From Enterococcus sp. 4G2_DIV0659 (GTDB taxonomy: Bacteria; Bacillota; Bacilli; Lactobacillales; Enterococcaceae): 64,000 nt of DNA. Shown in pieces: positions 45,256-54,414 of this stretch (position 1 is its first letter; every line of letters starts with the position of its first letter). Below the pieces are notes generated by a model. That model did no database searches and was not told the origin of the DNA. It saw only the letters and a list, made by a program, of their open reading frames with translations. The position numbers and the translations under genes were made by a program. The stretch covers positions 2,081,001-2,145,000 of the forward strand of contig NZ_NGLE02000001.1 of the NCBI RefSeq assembly GCF_002140715.2, read 5' to 3'.

Positions 45256-46260
45256 ATGAAAAAAATTACATTAAGTTTGTTAATAATTTTAATAGCTGGA
45301 ACAATTAGTAATGTATCATATGCTACGACATTTGATGCACAAGAAGAGGTAGAGAATAAAATACAACAGGAGCTCGAAAAAGTTTCGAATGAGGGGACTT
45401 CCTTTGAAAATGTTGAAATTGATTTTGAAAATGAAGAAATCAAAATTGAAGCAGAAGTAGAAAACGATGGAGAGACTCATAATGTAGAAATTACTAATGA
45501 TTTTTCAGAGGAACAGGCAGTTGCTACTGATTCGCTAACTGTAAAAGAGGCATCAAATGGAGAAGAAAATGAATATTCTATCTATTTTGGAACTGTAGAG
45601 GAAAAACATCAATTAGAACAAGCGATGGCAGCAGAAGAAAAATTATTACAGGATATTGAAGATGGGAAGTATACGGATGAAGAATTAGAAAAAATTGAAT
45701 TACCAACAGAAAAGATTTTTAATAATAAACAGAATCAAATTACTACAGCAGAGGAATTAGCTGAGACCCCTATTGTAATGACTGATTTAGCCACTAATAG
45801 TGAACGAGAGATTGATCCAAGTGACGGTGTAGCATCGTATGCTTGGGCAATTCCTGTTGGTATTTATATTACAAGACAGGTGGCGACCCAATTATTAAAA
45901 ATGGCCTTTGCAGCTGTAATAGGAGGGTTATTGGGAGCTGCATTAACTTTAATATCTGTAAATGTTAACTATAGAAAATATTATGATCATTATAGAGTTG
46001 TTAGGACTGGAAAAGTAGGATTAGCGGTTTTAGGTGGAATGAATTTAAACACAGCTGTGAACTATTTGAAAATTCGTGGAGATGTATGGTCGATATCCCA
46101 AACTTTAGCCTGGAGAGTGGCATATTTTGCGGGAACACCGAGAGGAGGTAAATTACAACAGCCTAAGAAAGCTGAACGTCATGGTGGACCAGGTAATTTT
46201 TATCATCATCATACTTGGAACAGAGCAGGGGGACATTCATTTTATGGAACCGCAAGGTAA
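45256..46260 (+). CDS. Secreted putative toxin, SAR2788-like
   Basis: A 334-residue protein with a signal peptide ending SNVSYAT (about residue 23). An acidic, Glu/Asn-rich segment follows to about 160, then a linker. A hydrophobic stretch at about 195-235 has MAFAAVIGGLLGAALTLISV. A compact C-terminal domain (about 240-334) ends in HGGPGNFYHHHTWNRAGGH and SFYGTAR, whose clustered His, Trp, Asn and Arg look nuclease-like. The whole resembles SAR2788-family putative toxins, though I cannot verify this. The ATG at 45256 has GGGGAG 9 bp upstream. It is flanked by a protease gene and an overlapping small gene. Confidence 0.65.
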   Translation: MKKITLSLLIILIAGTISNVSYATTFDAQEEVENKIQQELEKVSNEGTSFENVEIDFENEEIKIEAEVENDGETHNVEITNDFSEEQAVATDSLTVKEASNGEENEYSIYFGTVEEKHQLEQAMAAEEKLLQDIEDGKYTDEELEKIELPTEKIFNNKQNQITTAEELAETPIVMTDLATNSEREIDPSDGVASYAWAIPVGIYITRQVATQLLKMAFAAVIGGLLGAALTLISVNVNYRKYYDHYRVVRTGKVGLAVLGGMNLNTAVNYLKIRGDVWSISQTLAWRVAYFAGTPRGGKLQQPKKAERHGGPGNFYHHHTWNRAGGHSFYGTAR

Positions 46261-46738
46261 TACATTTGTATTATACAAAAGTTTTTCTGCTGAAGTCTAT
46301 GAACAAGTATTGACAGTTGCGCAGGAAAATGGTTGTAATCATTTTGAGTTTTGTATTCGTCATGATATTGATTTTTTAGGTGATTATTCCTATAGATATT
46401 CTGAAAATACGTATAAGTTTATGGAAGAGTTAACCCCATTTCTAGTATCTGAAATACAAACAAATCACTGGGTAACAGATATGATTATTAGTCGTGAAAA
46501 AGAAGCAAGGTTGTATAGATATCGTTTCAATGAGCAATCATTAATGAAGATACTAGAATATTCTAATTCAGTGAGTGATTGGTGTGGACCAAAACTTCCC
46601 GAAGACTTAGTTCTTTTTCAAGATGAGAAACCGTGGTTAGGATTTATTGGACATGAAGAAATGTCGTTTTGGTTTTTAACTGAATCTGAGGCAAAAGAGA
46701 TAGGTGAAATAGGAATAGATTTGTTTGATGAAGGATAA
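46244..46738 (+). CDS. Small acidic protein, candidate immunity protein
   Basis: A 164-residue cytoplasmic protein without signal peptide, rich in acidic and aromatic residues (HFEFCIRHDIDFLGDYSYRY, SVSDWCGPK, EEMSFWFLTESEAKEIGEIG). I do not recognise its family. Its start ATG at 46244, with AGGGGG about 11 bp upstream, overlaps the end of the toxin gene by 17 bp; a longer frame upstream lacks a ribosome site. Size, charge and tight coupling downstream of a toxin-like gene are typical of cognate immunity proteins. The role is inferred from position only. Confidence 0.6.
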   Translation: MEPQGNTFVLYKSFSAEVYEQVLTVAQENGCNHFEFCIRHDIDFLGDYSYRYSENTYKFMEELTPFLVSEIQTNHWVTDMIISREKEARLYRYRFNEQSLMKILEYSNSVSDWCGPKLPEDLVLFQDEKPWLGFIGHEEMSFWFLTESEAKEIGEIGIDLFDEG

Positions 46739-46797
46739 TAGTTGTGTGTCCTAAAATTTGTATGTGGTTTATTTAACAAATTGGCGCTATACTTTTT

Positions 46798-46828
46798 GGT
46801 GTTGGTGAGAAATCACCAGCATCTTTTT
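46798..46828 (+). terminator. Terminator of the protease/toxin cassette
   Basis: GGTGTTGGTGA at 46798-46808 pairs with TCACCAGCATC at 46813-46823 around a GAAA tetraloop, followed by TTTTT. Confidence 0.85.
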
Positions 46829-46987
46829 GTCTTTTTTGAAAACTACCTGCTATCGGGTGGTTCCATAAAGCTTTCAGCGTGGTATAAAAAAGCCCCCTAA
46901 ACTGTTAAGATGAAGTTGGTTTCCCGACAACTACATCAAAACTTAATCCTATCAGAGAACGATATGTTTTTTTATCTAAAAATGAAC
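46829..46987. other. Non-coding stretch, origin unclear
   Basis: No gene is seen between the cassette terminator and the GH92 terminator. The portion 46880-46970 (AGCCCCCTAAACTG, then GAAGTTGGTTTCCCGACAAC) has a sharper base pattern than its surroundings and an AGTTG/CAACT inverted repeat. It could be the remains of a mobile element end, but I could not match it to a known one. Confidence 0.3.
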
Positions 46988-47027
46988 ATGGGACTGAAAA
47001 AAGCATTTCTACTTTCATCAGTCCCAT
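46988..47027 (-). terminator. Terminator of the GH92 gene
   Basis: ATGGGACTGA at 46988-46997 pairs with TCAGTCCCAT at 47018-47027. On the minus strand a T-rich run follows after a few bases. Confidence 0.6.
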
Positions 47028-47051
47028 TTATTATAGAGCCCTATTTTTTAG

Positions 47052-49193
47052 TTAGAGACTAAAAGGCAATTGTTTTTTAGTATACGTTTTAGGACGAGGA
47101 ACAATGCCTAAATGAAAATCAATGGTGCCGCCATTTATTAGTGCTTCATGAGTGAAAAAAAGAGACTCATGTAAGGAACCATTAAAAGAAATCTGATCGA
47201 CGAATTGTTGTTGCTCATGGTTTGGACTGGCTGTAATAGTTAGTGTTTTACCAGTAGATAAATGGATAGTTACTTCGTCAAATAAAGGGATACCGACTAC
47301 ATATTCGCCTGAACTAGGGCAAACAGGATAAAAGCCCAACGAGCTGAAAATATACCAACCAGCCATACTCCCGTTGTCTTCGTCACCTGGATAACCAGTT
47401 GCACTGTCGTCAAAAACTTGGGTCATTAATTGTTTTAGCAACGGCTGGGCATATTCAGGTTTTCCAATATAGTTGAACAGGTAAGGAAGGTGAAAACTTG
47501 GTTGATTAGAGATGGCTAGTTGACCGAATTCAATAGCGGCCATTTCGCTCATTTCATGAATTTCAAAACCGTACCCTTCAACGGTGAAAGCAGGAGGTTG
47601 ATTACAGAGATCGATTAATTTTTCTTGAAATCGTTCTTGGCCGCCGTAAGAAGTGATTAAGCCTTTAAAATCATGATACACAGCAAAACTACTTTGCCAA
47701 GCGCTGCCTTCTGCGTAATCACCGCCCCAACGATGGCTAGTGAATGGTGTAGTGAATGTTCCATCTGTTTGTTTTGCACGCATGAAACAGGTTTCGGGAT
47801 CAAAAATATGTTGGTAATTTTTCGCTTGTTGGCGGTAATGCAGTGCGGTGTCTGTGTCGCCTAGAATACTCGCTACTTGGCTAATACAAAAATCGCTATA
47901 GCAATAATCCAAGGTGTGATTGACCGATTCATGATAAGAAGCTGGAACATAGCCATATGTTAAGTAGTCCGTTGTTCCTTGTCGACCATAATTAGCAGAG
48001 GCACTTTGAACCGTAGCACCTTTAACCATAGCTGTTAAGAAATCAGGCATCAGATCTGGCCGGATGTTTTTCACCGCAGCATCTGCAATTACCGCATCAA
48101 TCAATGTTCCCGGCATCAACCCACGTTCGTCTGGCGATAACCATTTAGGTAAATAACCACTTTCGCGATAACTGTTTAAAAAGCCCTCCAACATTTCTTC
48201 ATATTTATCTTGAGCGATCAATGAATACAGCGGGTAGACAGTCTTGTACGTATCCCAAAAACCATTGTTGGTATACAAGTAACCAGGGCGGACTTTTTTC
48301 GCCAAGGTATCATAATGAATCGCTTGCCCAGAAGCCTCTTTTTCGTAAAATGTCTGTGGAAATAAAAACGTTCGGTATAAATTATGATAGAAAGTTGAAC
48401 GACGGTGCTGATTTTTGTCCCGAATGTCGATTTTAGTCAAATAATTCGACCAAAGCTGTTGAGATTGCTCTAAATAATCTTCTGGTTGTAAATGCAATTC
48501 ACGGGACAAATTCAAAACTGCTTGTTCGTGACTGATAAAAGATGTGCCAAATTGAACCACTTGTTCGTCGATATCTCCGAAATAAAGTGGAATACAGTCA
48601 TTTTCTCCTTTCTTTTTAACAGGTGTATCAAAACGGATCGGTTGTTTGAAATGCAATGTAAAATAAAAGGAAAATGTAGGATCTTCACATCCTGCGTAAT
48701 TTATGATAGAGCCAGAAATCGTCTGTTCATCTTCAATAGTTAGTTGATATTGTCCTGGCAATGAAAGTAAGAGCCCTGCTTCCTTATGTGTATAGCGAGC
48801 AGTCAAAACACCACCATACATGCTAGGGATGATGCGGGTTTTCAATTGGTAGCGTTGCTCTGTGATTTCTACATAGCTAGGGTTAAAAACGCTTTCATCT
48901 GGTCGGTAAGACGATTGAGCATGGAAAAGAGAGGGTTCTTTCAGAGCGCCATTAAAAGGCAATAAAACCAAATAACTGAAATCCCCCATCCAAGGACTGG
49001 GCTGATGAGTTAGGCGAAAGCCTTGGAACGTACGGTCACGAGGATTGAACCACCAACTGCCATTCTCTCCATTCGTTTGTGGTGCGAAATAATTCATTCC
49101 AAACGGTACTCCTGTATAAGGTAAACAATTTCCGTTTGAAAAAGAAGCTTGATTATCTGTACCATGTCTCGTGTCTATTTCTGTTATGTTCAT
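47052..49193 (-). CDS. GH92 alpha-mannosidase
   Basis: A 713-residue enzyme of glycoside hydrolase family 92, which releases mannose from N-glycans, most often at alpha-1,2 links, in a calcium-dependent manner. Family landmarks are the N-terminal TRHGTDNQASFSNGN and WWFNPRDRTFQGFRLTHQPS, the central NNGFWDTYKTVYPL and GGDYAEGSAW, and the C-terminal PGDEDNGSMAGWYIFSSLGF. There is no signal peptide, so it acts in the cytoplasm on imported glycans. It follows the GntR-type regulator by 3 bp on the minus strand and is divergent from GH125/GH38. Exact linkage specificity is not readable. Confidence 0.93.
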   Translation of the reverse strand: MNITEIDTRHGTDNQASFSNGNCLPYTGVPFGMNYFAPQTNGENGSWWFNPRDRTFQGFRLTHQPSPWMGDFSYLVLLPFNGALKEPSLFHAQSSYRPDESVFNPSYVEITEQRYQLKTRIIPSMYGGVLTARYTHKEAGLLLSLPGQYQLTIEDEQTISGSIINYAGCEDPTFSFYFTLHFKQPIRFDTPVKKKGENDCIPLYFGDIDEQVVQFGTSFISHEQAVLNLSRELHLQPEDYLEQSQQLWSNYLTKIDIRDKNQHRRSTFYHNLYRTFLFPQTFYEKEASGQAIHYDTLAKKVRPGYLYTNNGFWDTYKTVYPLYSLIAQDKYEEMLEGFLNSYRESGYLPKWLSPDERGLMPGTLIDAVIADAAVKNIRPDLMPDFLTAMVKGATVQSASANYGRQGTTDYLTYGYVPASYHESVNHTLDYCYSDFCISQVASILGDTDTALHYRQQAKNYQHIFDPETCFMRAKQTDGTFTTPFTSHRWGGDYAEGSAWQSSFAVYHDFKGLITSYGGQERFQEKLIDLCNQPPAFTVEGYGFEIHEMSEMAAIEFGQLAISNQPSFHLPYLFNYIGKPEYAQPLLKQLMTQVFDDSATGYPGDEDNGSMAGWYIFSSLGFYPVCPSSGEYVVGIPLFDEVTIHLSTGKTLTITASPNHEQQQFVDQISFNGSLHESLFFTHEALINGGTIDFHLGIVPRPKTYTKKQLPFSL

Positions 49194-49196
49194 TGA

Positions 49197-50231
49197 CTAG
49201 GTCTCCTTTGTTGAGTGTCGAATGATTTGTTTTACTGGAATCTGTTGATCTGTCGGAATCTGTTGTTTTTCAATCCAGTTGATAAGCATCTCACCAGCAA
49301 TTTTTCCCATTCCTTTAAAATCTTGAGCAATTGTTGTTAATGCTGGATCGATTAGTGCAGAAGCTTGAATATTATCAAATCCAATAATCGCCAATTGATT
49401 TGGTATATCAACGTTAGCGCGCTTGGCTTGATTCATTAGTGCAATGGCGACGAGATCATTTTCGCAAACGACGCCAGTGATGTTATTTTTACTTAGATAA
49501 TCCAATAAATCGTTGCCTACAACTGCTTGTTTATCTGTCAAAGCCGTATGAAAGGATAGCTGCTGTTCTTTTGTTGCGTGAATATAGCCTAAGTAACGTT
49601 GCCGAACAGATTGTGGCAATACAGCTTCACCAAAAATATAGGCAATCCGCTGATGACCATTGGCAGCTAAATAATTAGTGGCCATTTCTCCACCAGAAAA
49701 GTTATCCGATTGAACCGTTGGATAAGGGAGATCGTGGATTTTTTTATCTAGTATGATGACTGGGAATTGAGCAATGGATAACTCAAATAAAGTATCTAAA
49801 AAATCCTCTGTGTTATGAGCGTAGTAGATCATGCCATCAAAGTTTTCGATAAGATCAGAAGCTTGTTTATTGATCAAAAATTCTGCTGAAGACATGATGA
49901 CTTCATAGTGATGCTCGCTAGTAATAGGAGCCAGTCCTTCATTGAAATTTCCGAGGGAAAGATCGTTTGCAAAAGGAATCAAAAATAAAATCCGTGGCAC
50001 TGTTTTGTTCTTAGGTTTATACGCTTTTACATAGCTGCCTTTGCCTTGAATGCGGTAAATCAGCCCTTGATTTTCTAACTCTGTTAGCGCTCGTTTGGAC
50101 GTGATACGACTGACGTTGTATTTTTGAGATAGCTCTTTTTCTGTAGGTAATTGAGCATTTTCAACCAGTTCCCCAGATTGAATAGCCTGTAATAAATCAT
50201 CGATTATTTTTTTATATAAAGGTTTTGACAT
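49197..50231 (-). CDS. GntR/LacI-type repressor of the mannosidase genes
   Basis: A 344-residue regulator. The GntR winged helix occupies about 1-70 (YKKIIDDLLQAIQSGEL, LPTEKELSQKYNVSRITSKRAL). A LacI-like sugar-sensing domain follows from about 78, with VVCENDLVAIALMNQA and IIGFDNIQAS. The start at 50231 has AGGAG 7 bp before it; the open frame extends 78 codons upstream through the operators and was rejected. Two copies of its probable operator lie in the divergent region. A mannose-containing sugar is its likely inducer. Confidence 0.93.
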   Translation of the reverse strand: MSKPLYKKIIDDLLQAIQSGELVENAQLPTEKELSQKYNVSRITSKRALTELENQGLIYRIQGKGSYVKAYKPKNKTVPRILFLIPFANDLSLGNFNEGLAPITSEHHYEVIMSSAEFLINKQASDLIENFDGMIYYAHNTEDFLDTLFELSIAQFPVIILDKKIHDLPYPTVQSDNFSGGEMATNYLAANGHQRIAYIFGEAVLPQSVRQRYLGYIHATKEQQLSFHTALTDKQAVVGNDLLDYLSKNNITGVVCENDLVAIALMNQAKRANVDIPNQLAIIGFDNIQASALIDPALTTIAQDFKGMGKIAGEMLINWIEKQQIPTDQQIPVKQIIRHSTKET

Positions 50232-50248
50232 AAGTGTTCTCCTAAATG

Positions 50249-50374
50249 TGAAATGATATATCATTGTTTGTAGTTTATCATAAAAGAAAAAAGACTTCAA
50301 TCTAAAAATATTTAATAAAACAGTAGACAAAACGCTTTCATTAGCATATACTTTCGTTGTGAAATGATATATCA
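50249..50374. promoter_or_regulatory. Divergent control region with twin operators and a cre-like site
   Basis: TGAAATGATATATCA occurs at 50249-50263, next to the regulator gene, and again at 50360-50374, next to GH125; the core TGATATATCA is palindromic. Both presumably bind the GntR/LacI-type regulator. Between them 50327-50340 reads on the minus strand TGAAAGCGTTTTGT, a cre with one mismatch. Confidence 0.7.
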
Positions 50375-50390
50375 ACAAAAGGAGGCAATT

Positions 50391-51680
50391 ATGACTTATA
50401 AAAACATTCCCACTTCTGTACAACGTTTTATGGATAAAATCACGACGTTGTGTGGACAAGAACACGCTGGATGGGCAGAGAACTTTAATGCTGCTTTTGC
50501 GAATACCTTAACGACGACCGTTCGGCAACAAGAAGATGGTACGACATTCTTATTGACAGGAGATATTCCAGCAATGTGGTTGCGAGATTCTACAGCCCAA
50601 GTACGCCCTTATTTAGTGATTGCAAAAGAAGATGAAGCGTTAGCGAAAATGATTTGTGGATTGGTTCAACGACAATTTTTCTACATCACGATCGATCCTT
50701 ACGCAAATGCCTTTAATGAAACGCCCAATAATGCAGGGCATCAAACCGATCACACTGAAATGAACCCGTGGATCTGGGAAAGAAAATATGAAATTGACTC
50801 GTTGTGCTATCCTGTTCAATTAGCCTATCTATTGTTCAAAAATACTGGATTGACGGAACAGTTTGATGAAACGTTTGTTACTGGCGTGAAAAAAATACTC
50901 ACTGTATTTGCTACAGAACAAGATCATCAACACTCACCGTATACCTTTGAACGTGAGACAACAAGAATCGAAGATACCTTGCCTAACGATGGAAAAGGGG
51001 CTGATGTTAAACCGACTGGAATGACTTGGTCTGGTTTTCGTCCAAGTGATGATGCCTGTCGCTATGGGTATTTAGTTCCTTCAAACATGTTTGCAGTCGT
51101 GGTTTTAACGTATATCGAAGAAATTTTTACAACGATTTTGCATGATTCAGAGATTGTTGCCTGTGCATCAAAAGTAAAAAAAGAAATTGAAAGCGGTCTT
51201 AAAAAATATGGACAGACGAAGAACCAAGCAGGGGAATCTATTTACGCCTATGAGGTAGATGGGCTTGGAAACAGTAGTATTATGGATGACAGCAATATAC
51301 CTAATTTACTGTCAGCACCCTATTTAGGTTACACCACTAGCGAAGATTCGATATACCAAGCCACGCGCAAGACGATTTTAAGTAAAGAAAATCCTTATTT
51401 CTATGAAGGGAAATACGCAAAAGGAATCGGTAGCTCCCATACGCCAGAAAACTATGTCTGGCCTATTGCTTTGGCTATGGAAGGTATGACAACTGAAGAT
51501 AAGGCTGAAAAAGAACGAATTTTGGATTCTTTAGTTGCTAATGATGGCGGAACTCATTTGATGCATGAAGGATTTGACGTAAATGATCCTAATCAATATA
51601 CAAGAGAATGGTTTTCATGGGCGAATATGATGTTTTGCGAACTAGTAATGGATTATTTTGATATTCGAGTGGAAAAATAA
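50391..51680 (+). CDS. GH125 exo-alpha-1,6-mannosidase
   Basis: A 429-residue enzyme of family GH125, which removes alpha-1,6-linked mannose from the N-glycan core. Family blocks are IPAMWLRDSTAQVRPY near residue 66, NETPNNAGHQTDHTEMNPW near 118, GMTWSGFRPSDDACRYGYL near 217 and GIGSSHTPENYVWPIALAM. No signal peptide, so it is cytoplasmic. AAGGAGG stands 6 bp before the ATG, immediately after the second operator. GH38 starts 24 bp after it. Confidence 0.95.
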   Translation: MTYKNIPTSVQRFMDKITTLCGQEHAGWAENFNAAFANTLTTTVRQQEDGTTFLLTGDIPAMWLRDSTAQVRPYLVIAKEDEALAKMICGLVQRQFFYITIDPYANAFNETPNNAGHQTDHTEMNPWIWERKYEIDSLCYPVQLAYLLFKNTGLTEQFDETFVTGVKKILTVFATEQDHQHSPYTFERETTRIEDTLPNDGKGADVKPTGMTWSGFRPSDDACRYGYLVPSNMFAVVVLTYIEEIFTTILHDSEIVACASKVKKEIESGLKKYGQTKNQAGESIYAYEVDGLGNSSIMDDSNIPNLLSAPYLGYTTSEDSIYQATRKTILSKENPYFYEGKYAKGIGSSHTPENYVWPIALAMEGMTTEDKAEKERILDSLVANDGGTHLMHEGFDVNDPNQYTREWFSWANMMFCELVMDYFDIRVEK

Positions 51681-51704
51681 ACAGTAGATTGGAGCGTGAC
51701 CAGA

Positions 51705-54395
51705 ATGAAGAAAAAAGTCTATATTATCTCTCACTCCCATTGGGATCGAGAGTGGTACATGCCGTATGAACAGCATCATATGCGTTTAGTTGAATTGATG
51801 GATGACATTTTAGAATTGGCGGAAAAAGATCCTGCATTTGATAGTTTTCATTTAGATGGGCAAACCATTATTTTGGACGATTACTTACAGATTAGACCAG
51901 AGCGTAAAGCAGATGTTCAAAAAGCTATCTCAGAGGGGAAACTAAAAATCGGTCCTTTTTATATTTTGCAGGATGACTTTTTAATCAGTCCTGAATCCAA
52001 TGTCCGAAACATGCTGATTGGCAAAAAAGAAAGTGAGAAATGGGGAGCGCCAGTTCAATTAGGTTATTTCCCTGATACATTTGGAAACATGGGCCAAACC
52101 CCTCAAATGATGAAACAAGCCAACCTTGAAGTTGCCGCTTTTGGCAGAGGGGTTAAACCAGTGGGTTTCAATAATGAAGTTTTGGAGGATGAAAGTTATA
52201 CGTCTCAATATTCAGAAATGTGGTGGCAAGGACCTGATGGAAGCGAGATATTAGGATTATTATTTGCTAACTGGTACAGCAATGGCAATGAGATCCCAAC
52301 AACGAAAGAAGCGGCTATAGACTTTTGGACGCAAAAATTAGCAGATGTTGAACGATTTGCCTCAACAGATCATCTATTGATGATGAATGGAGTAGATCAC
52401 CAACCTGTTCAAAAAGATATCACTCAAGCGATTGCACTCGCAAATGAACTGTTCCCAAATTATGAATTCATCCATTCTAATTTTGATGAGTATTTAAAAC
52501 AAGTCCGTCAAGAGTTGCCAGAAAAAGTAGGCACAGTTTATGGCGAATTAACGAGCCAAGAAACAGATGGGTGGTTTACTTTAGCCAATACTGCTTCTGC
52601 CAGAGTGTATTTAAAACAATGGAATACCAAAGTTGAACGCCAACTAGAAAATATAACGGAGCCATTGGCTGCAATGGCCTATGAATTAACAAACAACTAT
52701 CCGCACGATCAACTAGATTATGCCTGGAAATTATTATTGCAAAACCATCCTCATGATAGTATTTGCGGTTGTTCAGTGGATGAAGTGCATCGAGAAATGG
52801 TTCCAAGGTTTGAAAAATCTTACGAAGTTGGAAGGTACTTAGCGAGTGAAGCGATACGAGTATTAACTGAATCAATCAATACAGATGCTTTTCCTGAAAA
52901 TAGTCATCCGTTTGTAGTGTTCAATACATCTGGTTACCAAAAATCAGGAATTGTGAAAGTGAAAGTAGAAATTGAAAGAAAAACCTTTAGTAACGGAGTT
53001 CCTCACGAATTATGGAAGACCTTAGCAGAAAAAGATACACCTGTCTTTGAAGTGATTGATCATCATGGGAAAAGCATTCCGGCGATTCTCTCTCATCCAG
53101 AGGTTGGGTTTGATTATGATTTACCTAAAGATCGTTTCAGAGTGCCTTATATGGCAAAAATGATTGAGGTTGAAATGCGCATAGAAGATATGCCGGCATT
53201 TTCGTGGAATAGTTTTGCTCTTAAAGAAACAGAGAGCAGTCAAGTAAAGAAGAGTTCTATGGTTAAAGAAGGGACAACCAATCAATTAGAAAACAGTCGA
53301 TTGCATGTAACGATCAAAACAGATGGGACGCTTAAAGTCTTAGACAAAATTTCCGGAAAACAATACGATGATTTGTTGATGATTGAAGATACAGGCGATA
53401 TCGGGAATGAGTATATCTTCAAACAACCAGAAGGAAGCGAACCAATTTTATCCAAAGGACTGCCAGCTGAGATAACGGTGATCAAAGATGAATCGTTTAT
53501 AGCCCAAGTGAAAATGGTTCAACGACTCATGATTCCTGAATCAGCAGATCAGTTATTAGAACAGGAACAACAAGCCGTCATAGATTTTCGCTACCGTAAA
53601 GCTGGACGCTCTTCAAAAATGACAGAATTATTAGTCGAAACAGTGATAACAATGGAAAATGATTCTGCTTATTTAGGGATTGAAACAACGATCGATAATC
53701 AAAGTCGAGACCATCGTTTACGGATACTTTTCCCTACGACTATTCAAGCTGAAACCCATGAGGCTGATAGTATTTATGAAGTAGTGACACGTCCAAATCA
53801 AGTAAGTAAAAGCTGGGAAAATCCGACCAATCCTCAACATCAACATGCTTTTGTTAATATACACGATGAAATAGCTGGGATAACCGTTTCAAATTTTGGC
53901 TTGAACGAGTATGAAGTATTGCCTAGTGACAACACAATTGCTTTGACCTTATTAAGGAGCGTAGGAGAAATGGGCGATTGGGGCTATTTTCCAACGCCGG
54001 AAGCACAATGTTTAGGTCAACATGTATTTGCCTATGGACTGGCTTTTCATGGAAGACCTTCCGAGCGTTTTAAAACATACCAACATGCTTATGCTACACA
54101 AATTCCTTTTAGCGTAGAGCAGACGACTAAACACCACGAATGTTTGGAGCCAAAAGATGCGTATCTAACGATTACAGGAGATACTTTTGCGACAACAGCC
54201 TTGAAAAATAGTGAAGATGATCAACATCTTGTCTTAAGAGGCTTTAACATGAGTGACGAATCTTGTAAAATTAAGATAGAGAAAAAAAGTAGAGAAAAAG
54301 CATCTTTGTTAAACTTATTGGAAGAAAAACAAGGAGAGGAAGTCAAGTCTGATTTACGTGCCTATGAAATTCGCACGATTGGATTTGATCGATAA
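51705..54395 (+). CDS. GH38 alpha-mannosidase
   Basis: An 896-residue cytoplasmic zinc-dependent enzyme of family GH38, trimming alpha-1,3/alpha-1,6 mannose. The N-terminal catalytic domain has the zinc pair in ISHSHWDREW (H and D), the GYFPDTFGNMGQTPQM block, and a further zinc histidine region HPHDSICGCSVDEVH. The C-terminal half forms the family's beta-domains. The ATG at 51705 has GGAG about 10 bp upstream; a GTG 9 bp earlier lies on that site and was not used. The ROK kinase gene starts 19 bp after its stop. Confidence 0.95.
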   Translation: MKKKVYIISHSHWDREWYMPYEQHHMRLVELMDDILELAEKDPAFDSFHLDGQTIILDDYLQIRPERKADVQKAISEGKLKIGPFYILQDDFLISPESNVRNMLIGKKESEKWGAPVQLGYFPDTFGNMGQTPQMMKQANLEVAAFGRGVKPVGFNNEVLEDESYTSQYSEMWWQGPDGSEILGLLFANWYSNGNEIPTTKEAAIDFWTQKLADVERFASTDHLLMMNGVDHQPVQKDITQAIALANELFPNYEFIHSNFDEYLKQVRQELPEKVGTVYGELTSQETDGWFTLANTASARVYLKQWNTKVERQLENITEPLAAMAYELTNNYPHDQLDYAWKLLLQNHPHDSICGCSVDEVHREMVPRFEKSYEVGRYLASEAIRVLTESINTDAFPENSHPFVVFNTSGYQKSGIVKVKVEIERKTFSNGVPHELWKTLAEKDTPVFEVIDHHGKSIPAILSHPEVGFDYDLPKDRFRVPYMAKMIEVEMRIEDMPAFSWNSFALKETESSQVKKSSMVKEGTTNQLENSRLHVTIKTDGTLKVLDKISGKQYDDLLMIEDTGDIGNEYIFKQPEGSEPILSKGLPAEITVIKDESFIAQVKMVQRLMIPESADQLLEQEQQAVIDFRYRKAGRSSKMTELLVETVITMENDSAYLGIETTIDNQSRDHRLRILFPTTIQAETHEADSIYEVVTRPNQVSKSWENPTNPQHQHAFVNIHDEIAGITVSNFGLNEYEVLPSDNTIALTLLRSVGEMGDWGYFPTPEAQCLGQHVFAYGLAFHGRPSERFKTYQHAYATQIPFSVEQTTKHHECLEPKDAYLTITGDTFATTALKNSEDDQHLVLRGFNMSDESCKIKIEKKSREKASLLNLLEEKQGEEVKSDLRAYEIRTIGFDR

Positions 54396-54414
54396 GAGGC
54401 GGAGGGTAATAGAA

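Noticed and set aside
46127..46243. 39-codon upstream extension of the candidate immunity gene
   Set aside because: It reads the toxin gene in another frame and lacks a ribosome site; the ATG at 46244 is better supported.
50232..50465. 78-residue extension of the GntR/LacI-type regulator
   Set aside because: It crosses both operators and overlaps GH125; the true start has AGGAG at 7 bp.
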